64,000 nucleotides of DNA from JANXQG01 sp963804375. Its GTDB lineage: Bacteria > Planctomycetota > Planctomycetia > Pirellulales > Thermoguttaceae. The notes under the pieces were generated by a model. That model ran no database searches. It was not told the origin of the DNA and saw only the letters and a list, made by a program, of their open reading frames with translations. The position numbers were made by a program, and so were the translations under genes. The first letter of the stretch is position 1; each line of letters starts with the position of its first letter. The DNA is taken from NCBI GenBank assembly GCA_963804375.1, contig CAWDQE010000008.1:62001-126000 (forward strand). The letters are read 5' to 3'. This document shows positions 58,721-64,000 of this stretch, in pieces.

Positions 58721-61585
58721 ATGCCCGCTGGCCGCTTAGCATGCACGATTGGGATCTGTCTCGCTTTGTTCCTCGCCGTCTGGCCGGGTAGGGGGCGAGC
58801 GGCGGACGAGGAAGACCGCGAACGGGCCGTTCTGCGGGATTTCAACACCGCCGCCGGCCTGCAAAACGCCGGACTCTACGATCGGGCGGGCGAGAAGTGG
58901 ACGTCGCTGATCAGCCAGTACCCGGGCGACGCCCACCTGGACCGCGCTTACTATTATCTGGGCATATGCCAGCTTCACGCCAAGAAGTATACCGCGGCGA
59001 TTGCGACTTTCCAGACGCTTTCCACCAAGTATCCCGCGTTCCCCAACGGTGAAGGAGTTCAGTACAGCCTGGGCATGGCACGTTACCAGGCAGCGCTGGA
59101 GTCGAAGAAGCGCGAGGATTTCAAGTCGGCCGCCGAGACGCTCGCGGCGACCGCTGCCAAGTATCCGCAAGGCAAGCACACCGCCGCCGCACTGTATTAT
59201 CGAGGCGAAGCGGAACTGTCGGCGGGCGATCCCAGCGCCGCCATGGAAGCCCATAAGAAGCTCATTGCCAGTTTTCCCACCGATCCGCTTGTGGCCGATG
59301 CTTATTACGCCCTGGGAACAACGCAACAAGAGGCGGGCCGCGATTCCGAGGCGATCGAGACCTTCCGGAAGTTCCTCGCGGTCCCGGCACTGGGAGGCCA
59401 CGAATTGGCCACGGAAGTGCGGCTGCGGCTCGGGCTATCGCTGCTGAAGCAGAAGAAGTACGTCGAGGCGGAGCCGCACTTCGCCGCGGTTGCGGCCGTG
59501 GCCGGTTTCCCCAATGCCAACCTCGCCCTGCTCCGTCAAGGCCAGTGCCGCCTCCAAGCCGGCAAGGCGGGCGAAGCGGCCACGGTGTTCGCCGAGTTGG
59601 CCAAGCAGTTTCCCAACAGTCCTTACAAGGCCGAGGCGCAACTGGCGGCCGGCAAGTGCTACTTCTCCGCCGGCAAATTCACCGAGGCGCAGCATACCCT
59701 CGAACCGCTCGCCAAGACTTCCGGGCCGGAGTCGGCCGAAGCGGCTTTTTGGCTGGCACGGGCCTTGCTCAAATTGGCCAAACCGCAGGACGCCTTGACC
59801 GCGGTCGAAAGCCGGTTGAAGACGGGCTCCGCGGGCGATACCGCGACTTATCTGGAATTGGCCCGCGCGGATGCCCTGAATGAACTTTCCGGCCGCCGCA
59901 ACGAAGCGCGGGCTGCGTACGAGAAATTCGCCGCCGAGCACCCCCAACATGCCTTGGCTGCGCAAGCGCTTTACATGGCGGCCTCGGCCGCTTTCGACGC
60001 CAAGGATTACGTCACAGCCCGCAGACACGCCGAGACCCTGCTGGCCAATCCGCGGTTTGCCGACAATGCCCTTCTGCCGACCGTGCTGTGCATCGCCGCT
60101 GAGAGCCAGTTGGCAGCAGGCGGCGACGCGGCCAAGGCCGAGCAGTATTACCGCCAGGTCGCCGACCGCTTCTCCAAGACCAGTCTTTCAGCCCAGGCGA
60201 GTTATAAGCTTGGCGAAATTGCCGCGCGGCGGAAGAAATACGACGAGGCGGTTATGCGCTACAAGCAATGCCTGGCCGAAGCGCCGCAGGGCGATTACGC
60301 GGCTCGGGCCAAGTATGGGTTGGCTGCCGCCGCTTTCGCCAAGGAAGACTATAACGAGGCGAGCACGGTAATTGGCCAGCTCCTTGCCGGCAACCCGGAG
60401 CCCGCCCTCGCAGCGCGGGCCCGATACCTCCGCGGCCTCCTCTTGCAGCGCCAGAAGCAATTGGGTTCCGCGGCCACCGACTTGGAGGCATTCTTGAACA
60501 GCAATCCGCCCGCCGACGCAGCCGCCGACGCCCGCTATGCCCTGACGCTCTGCCGGATTGCGGGGAAGCAGTTCGACCAGGCCGCAGTCACGCTGGCGAC
60601 CCTGGTGCAGCAAAGGCCAAATTATCCCAACGCCGATCGGGCCTACTATGAGTTGGGTCACGCCTCGCTGCAAGACAACCGGACAGACGGGGCAACCGCG
60701 GCCTTTCGCACGCTGGCCGAGAAATTCCCCGCCAGTCCGTTGGCGGCGGAGGCCTGGTTCCACGTGGGGCGGGCCCATGAAGAGAAGGCCGATCGGGCCG
60801 CGACGCCCGCCGAGAAAACGGCCGAAATCGCCGCAGCGGCCAATGCCTACACCGCGGGCCTGGGCAAAGCCAAGGACGCCGAGCTTCGCGAGAAGCTCGA
60901 TTACAAACTCGCCGATATGCGGTTCCGCCAGAAGCAGTTCGAGCAGGCGGTGACCACCCTTCAGACCCAACTCCGCGAGTATCCCAATGGCAGCCTTGCC
61001 GGGCCGGCCCGCTTCCTGGCGGCCGAATGCCTCTTCGCCCAGAACAAGTTCGACGAGGCCCTGCCGCTGTTCACCAAAGTGGCCGACGACAAGGTCGAGA
61101 AGTATCAGGCCCAGGCAATTTATCGTGCCGGGACCTGTGCGATGAACTTGAAGAAGTGGCCGGAAAGCCAGAACTTCTTCGAGACCCTGACGCGGGAGTT
61201 CCCCAAGTTCGAGCAGTTTCAGGACGTGCGCTACGGCCTGGCCGTAGCGCTGCAACATCAGGACAAGCTGGCGGAGGCCCGCGGCATCTACCAGGAGGTG
61301 ATCAAGGCGACGGAGGGGGAAGCGGCGGCCAAGGCCCGTTTCATGTTGGGCGAAATCGCCTTCGGCGAGCGAAAATACGAGGACGCCATCGAGCAATACG
61401 TGATGGTCACGTCCGGTTACCCTTACGAGAACTGGCAGGCCCTGGCGCAGTTCGAGACCGGTCGCTGCTTCCTCTCGTTGGGCAAGCGGCAAAAGGCCAT
61501 CGACGCCTTTCGCACCGTCGTGGACAAGTACCCCCAGCACGCCAAGGCGCAGGATGCCGCGCGGATGCTCGAGGAGTTAAAATGA
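58721..61585 (+). CDS. Secreted tetratricopeptide-repeat protein
   Basis: 954 aa with a signal peptide (ACTIGICLALFLAVWPGRGR, then AADEEDRER). The whole mature part consists of 18 or more TPR-like helical pairs such as AHLDRAYYYLGICQLHAKKY, KTSLSAQASYKLGEIAARRK and EKYQAQAIYRAGTCAMNLKK. TPR solenoids bind other proteins; YbgF/CpoB-type TPR proteins work with Tol-Pal. The start has AAAGGAGG five bases upstream, the best ribosome site in the window, so expression is likely strong. ExbB, ExbD and a TonB-like gene follow, so it is probably the periplasmic scaffold of a proton-driven envelope machine. Confidence 0.9.
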   Translation: MPAGRLACTIGICLALFLAVWPGRGRAADEEDRERAVLRDFNTAAGLQNAGLYDRAGEKWTSLISQYPGDAHLDRAYYYLGICQLHAKKYTAAIATFQTLSTKYPAFPNGEGVQYSLGMARYQAALESKKREDFKSAAETLAATAAKYPQGKHTAAALYYRGEAELSAGDPSAAMEAHKKLIASFPTDPLVADAYYALGTTQQEAGRDSEAIETFRKFLAVPALGGHELATEVRLRLGLSLLKQKKYVEAEPHFAAVAAVAGFPNANLALLRQGQCRLQAGKAGEAATVFAELAKQFPNSPYKAEAQLAAGKCYFSAGKFTEAQHTLEPLAKTSGPESAEAAFWLARALLKLAKPQDALTAVESRLKTGSAGDTATYLELARADALNELSGRRNEARAAYEKFAAEHPQHALAAQALYMAASAAFDAKDYVTARRHAETLLANPRFADNALLPTVLCIAAESQLAAGGDAAKAEQYYRQVADRFSKTSLSAQASYKLGEIAARRKKYDEAVMRYKQCLAEAPQGDYAARAKYGLAAAAFAKEDYNEASTVIGQLLAGNPEPALAARARYLRGLLLQRQKQLGSAATDLEAFLNSNPPADAAADARYALTLCRIAGKQFDQAAVTLATLVQQRPNYPNADRAYYELGHASLQDNRTDGATAAFRTLAEKFPASPLAAEAWFHVGRAHEEKADRAATPAEKTAEIAAAANAYTAGLGKAKDAELREKLDYKLADMRFRQKQFEQAVTTLQTQLREYPNGSLAGPARFLAAECLFAQNKFDEALPLFTKVADDKVEKYQAQAIYRAGTCAMNLKKWPESQNFFETLTREFPKFEQFQDVRYGLAVALQHQDKLAEARGIYQEVIKATEGEAAAKARFMLGEIAFGERKYEDAIEQYVMVTSGYPYENWQALAQFETGRCFLSLGKRQKAIDAFRTVVDKYPQHAKAQDAARMLEELK

Positions 61586-61593
61586 ACAGCATC

Positions 61594-61655
61594 AAGTACG
61601 TCAGGCTTTCCAGCCTGACCTTATTCATTGTCAGGCTGGAAAGCCTGACGTACTT
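61594..61655. repeat. Palindromic element, family H (perfect 25-bp arms)
   Basis: AAGTACGTCAGGCTTTCCAG... (61594-61618) and its exact reverse complement (61631-61655), separated by 12 bases. Each arm has a smaller hairpin (TCAGGCTTTCCAGCCTGA). It lies in the short gap between the TPR and ExbB genes and would form a strong RNA hairpin within the operon, possibly lowering downstream expression. Confidence 0.88.
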
Positions 61656-61670
61656 CTTGTGGAGAACGTC

Positions 61671-62555
61671 ATGAATCAAGTCGGCAGTAAGATTCGGCCC
61701 CTTGCCTGGGCTGTGGTCCTGTTGTTGGCGGCGGCCAGTTTCAACCCATGGCCCGCCGGGTTGTGGGCCCAGCAAGATCCGCCAGCGGAGAAAGCGGCCG
61801 ATTCCGCTCAGCCCGCCAAAGAGCCTGCGAAACGCGAGCCCGCGGAGCCGGCCCCCGAGCCGGTCTCTATCGGCAAGGTCCTTTGGGAGAAAACCAACTG
61901 GCTGGGCTGGTGTTTCTACGCGGCGGAAGGGACCCTGTCGGTCATGGCGCTGAGCTGCGCGTTGGAGCGGCTGGTCAACCTGCGGCGGCGGAAGCTTATG
62001 CCGTCGCGATTCGTCCGCCGCCTCCGCGACCTCATTTCCCGCCGCGAGGACAACGCCGAAAACCTCATGAGTTTGTGCGAGGGATCCGAGTCGCACATCG
62101 CTTCCATCCTGCGGGCGGGCGTGCTGCGGGCGGGCCGGCCGCTGCCGGAAGTCGAGAAGGCGATCGAGGACGCCGTGCTTCGCGAATCGATCGCCCAGCG
62201 CGGCCGCAACCGCATGCTCGGGGTGATTGCCGCCATCGCCCCCATGGTCGGCCTGCTGGGCACCGTGGTTGGCATGATCCTGGCCTTCCGCGTGACAAGC
62301 CAAGCCGGCACGGGCAAGGCGGAGCTCTTGGCCGAGGGCATCTACCTGGCCCTGCTGCGGACGGCCTTTGGACTGGTGATCGCAGTGCCCTCGCTGTACC
62401 TCGCACACTTTTTCAACAACCGCCTCGAGCGATACATGCGCGAGATGATCGACGTGTTCGAGGATCTTGTGCCCACCTTCGCGGCCTGGGAGAGAGTGCC
62501 TGAAACCGGTGGAGAGACCCACCGCGCCAGCGCACCGATCAGCCGAATAAAATAA
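61671..62555 (+). CDS. MotA/TolQ/ExbB-family proton channel protein
   Basis: A 294-aa ExbB/TolQ-type protein with an N-terminal signal (LAWAVVLLLAAASF) and Pro/Glu-rich lead, giving the periplasmic N-terminus of this subclass. The first core membrane helix is near WCFYAAEGTLSVMALSCALE; the conserved pair follows in RMLGVIAAIAPMVGLLGTVV and AFGLVIAVPSLYLAHFFNNR. With ExbD it forms the stator that uses proton flow. ATG at 61671 has GGAG six bases upstream, preferred over the GTG at 61659. The ExbD gene starts 18 nt downstream. Confidence 0.93.
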   Translation: MNQVGSKIRPLAWAVVLLLAAASFNPWPAGLWAQQDPPAEKAADSAQPAKEPAKREPAEPAPEPVSIGKVLWEKTNWLGWCFYAAEGTLSVMALSCALERLVNLRRRKLMPSRFVRRLRDLISRREDNAENLMSLCEGSESHIASILRAGVLRAGRPLPEVEKAIEDAVLRESIAQRGRNRMLGVIAAIAPMVGLLGTVVGMILAFRVTSQAGTGKAELLAEGIYLALLRTAFGLVIAVPSLYLAHFFNNRLERYMREMIDVFEDLVPTFAAWERVPETGGETHRASAPISRIK

Positions 62556-62573
62556 CTATTTCAGGAGCCTGCC

Positions 62574-62988
62574 ATGCGACTGCCCGTCAACGAGCCCGAA
62601 TTCGAAGGGATCAACATGATCCCGCTGATCAACGTCTTTCTGGTCCTCTTGATCTTCTTCCTCGTAGCGACACGGTTGGGTCAGGACGAGCGGGAGATCT
62701 CGGTTCGATTGGCCCAAGTCTCCAAGGCCCAGCCCTTGGCGACGCCGCCCCACGAGGTGGTCGTCAACGTAACGGACAAGGGCGAGTACGTGGTCATTGG
62801 GCAGACGCTCGGCGAGCCCGCCCTGGCCGGCTTCCTGCACGACCTGTCGATCAAGAAACCCGGGGACACAGACGGTGCAAATCCGCGTCGACGAACGCGT
62901 GCCATTCCGTTGTCCGGCCCGCGTCATGGGACTCTGCGAGGTGGAGAAACTCGGGCATTACTGCACGGTGATGGAGGAAGCAAATTAG
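62574..62988 (+). CDS. ExbD/TolR-family protein (one frameshift)
   Basis: About 137 aa across the shift. Cytoplasmic lead and membrane segment EGINMIPLINVFLVLLIFFL, then a periplasmic domain (HEVVVNVTDKGEYVVIGQTL). The frame changes at the GGGG run 62862-62865: dropping one G gives KPGTQTVQIRVDERVPF, the normal ExbD end, followed by CEVEKLGHYCTVMEEAN. The conserved membrane Asp of ExbD is Asn here (LINVFLV), which may weaken proton coupling unless another ExbD supplies it; a second ExbD-like gene exists at 3556. It sits between ExbB and the TonB-like gene. Confidence 0.88.
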
Positions 62989-63008
62989 TCTCTGCTGTGG
63001 AAACGCTT

Positions 63009-63092
63009 GTAGGGTGGGCTGAGTGAAACGAGTCCCACCAAAAATACGGCAAATCAAGGATGGTGGGACTCGTTTCACTCGGCCCACCCTAC
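63009..63092. repeat. Palindromic element, family B (second copy)
   Basis: Arms 63009-63039 (begins GTAGGGTGGGCTGAGTGAAA) and 63062-63092, reverse complements with one mismatch, separated by 22 bases. Same family as 11890-11981. It lies between the ExbD and TonB-like genes. Confidence 0.88.
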
Positions 63093-63118
63093 CAGTTGTT
63101 CCGAAGGGATGGCCTACG

Positions 63119-64000
63119 ATGAACGCCCCGAATTGGTCCGTCAACGTCGCGTGGTGGTTGGCCGGCGTGATCGCCGCGCTCGCCTTGGCAGGCGTGGCGG
63201 CCTGGTGTTTCCGCCGGGTCACTCATCGCCGTTTGCGCCTGCCCGGCTATTTTCTGGTCGCGGTGGCAGTACACGTATTTCTGGTCTTTGGCAGCTTTTA
63301 CGTGTATCTCGACCCCGGGGTGGTCCCGCAAATCCAAAGACAGTTCCACCGTATCGTGGTCAGCAGCCGAACGTCGCTGGAGAGCGTGCGGCGGCTGTTC
63401 AAGCCGTCGGTGGAACCCTTCGAGCAGGTTGCCGATTTGAAATCGATCCAGACGGAGGATCCCTCGGCCGGCGCGAGCACCCCGCCTGCGCCAGCCCGGC
63501 GCCGCCGTCGGACGTCCCGCTGACGTTGGAGCCGCTGCCGCGGAGGTCTTTGGCGCCGCCACCCAGAGGGTACCTGGTCGCTCCGCCGGAAGACACAATT
63601 GCGATGCTCGATCCGCGGCAGATTCCCCGTCGCCGAGCCGCGATCGACTTGGCAGGCGAGCCCATCGAGATCGAAGCTCCCCGTGCCGCCGAGAAGCCGG
63701 CGGAAAAGCCCCTTGAAGGGGTCTCGGTCGGCCTTGGCCTCCGCGGGACGACCGCCGAGCCCGCCGTGGCCTCAGCCATTTTGCCCGGGCCGGTTTCCGT
63801 CTCGACCGTGCCGTCGGCCAAACCCTCACAGCCCGGCGTCGCAGGGGAACTCGACCCCGAGGCATTTGCTCCGCTCACCCTCGTCCAAATTCCACGGCGG
63901 GAGCGGGCCATGCGGCCCGCCGGCCTGCCGGAGGCCGACGCCCGGGCTGAAGCGATTTCCTTGCCCTCCACACCCTCGCCCTCCGGCGGGGCAGGACAAG
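63119..64000 (+). CDS. TonB/TolA-like membrane protein (frameshift; runs off the window)
   Basis: ATG at 63119. Two membrane segments (WWLAGVIAALALAGVAAWCF and YFLVAVAVHVFLVFGSFYVY) precede a periplasmic region rich in Pro, Ala and charged residues. The first frame stops at 63523, but another frame is open from about 63485 to the window end and continues in the same style (SPAPPSDVPLTLEPLPRRSL, PEDTIAMLDPRQIPRRRAAI), so one base is probably missing near 63482-63495. Third in an ExbB-ExbD operon, where a TonB- or TolA-type energy transducer is expected. No C-terminal TonB domain can be checked because the gene is cut. A family D copy encodes PPPRGYLVAPP near 63569. Confidence 0.65.

Overview
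The window looks like a GC-rich chromosome segment from a member of the Planctomycetota, probably close to the Pirellulales. The evidence is a set of gene types common in that group. These include eukaryote-like Ser/Thr kinases with a membrane anchor, a FecR/LamG protein, Tat-exported sugar-isomerase-like and Gfo/Idh/MocA proteins, a Tubulin_2-like domain, a VCBS-repeat protein, a carbamoyltransferase/SxtJ/DUF5989 operon, and a short 77-aa family (16074..16307) that I associate with planctomycetes. No 16S gene or other phylogenetic marker was analysed, so this is inference.

Layout. 1-11702 holds mostly minus-strand housekeeping genes: a membrane MutS-like ATPase, bioD, a divergent shikimate dehydrogenase, nadA, two CNNM/DUF21 transporters, a short-chain dehydrogenase, hflX, rsgA and an FHA protein. 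12035-12481 is the RNase P RNA, with a ribbon-helix-helix gene convergent on it. 13690-15318 is a membrane-anchored Ser/Thr kinase. 15680-20959 is a genomic island in the 3' end of a tRNA-Val(UAC) gene, bounded by an exact 44-bp direct repeat. It carries a truncated DnaB-like ATPase, a chimera containing a type I restriction HsdR fragment, and a SIR2-domain gene overlapped by a large unknown gene (a candidate two-gene defence system). It has no integrase. 20967-32704 holds a zinc metallopeptidase, a VCBS protein, PEP carboxylase, the carbamoyltransferase operon, a FixJ-like regulator and a FecR/LamG protein. 32809-39499 is a signalling block: an AAA+ ATPase, a receiver/degenerate-GGDEF/CBS protein, an FHA/degenerate-EAL protein, and a protein fusing a Ser/Thr kinase to a tubulin-like domain. 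41141-51156 is a tightly coupled cluster of circularly permuted ATP-grasp, alpha-E, transglutaminase and DUF2126 proteins, of the kind predicted to make or attach peptides. 52762-56511 is smc. 58721 to the right edge is a TPR/ExbB/ExbD/TonB-like envelope operon.

Two features cut across the window. First, there are many copies of several families of palindromic repeats, both between genes and inside genes. Inside genes they are read in frame as extra loops, linkers or tails (smc hinge, FHA-EAL linker, kinase-tubulin linker, CBS protein, ATP-grasp tail, RsgA tail). This recalls the Rickettsia palindromic elements and is the most unusual signal here. Second, at least eight places in seven to eight otherwise intact genes carry single-base frameshifts. 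Most are easily explained as assembly indels, so these genes are annotated across the shift and not called dead.
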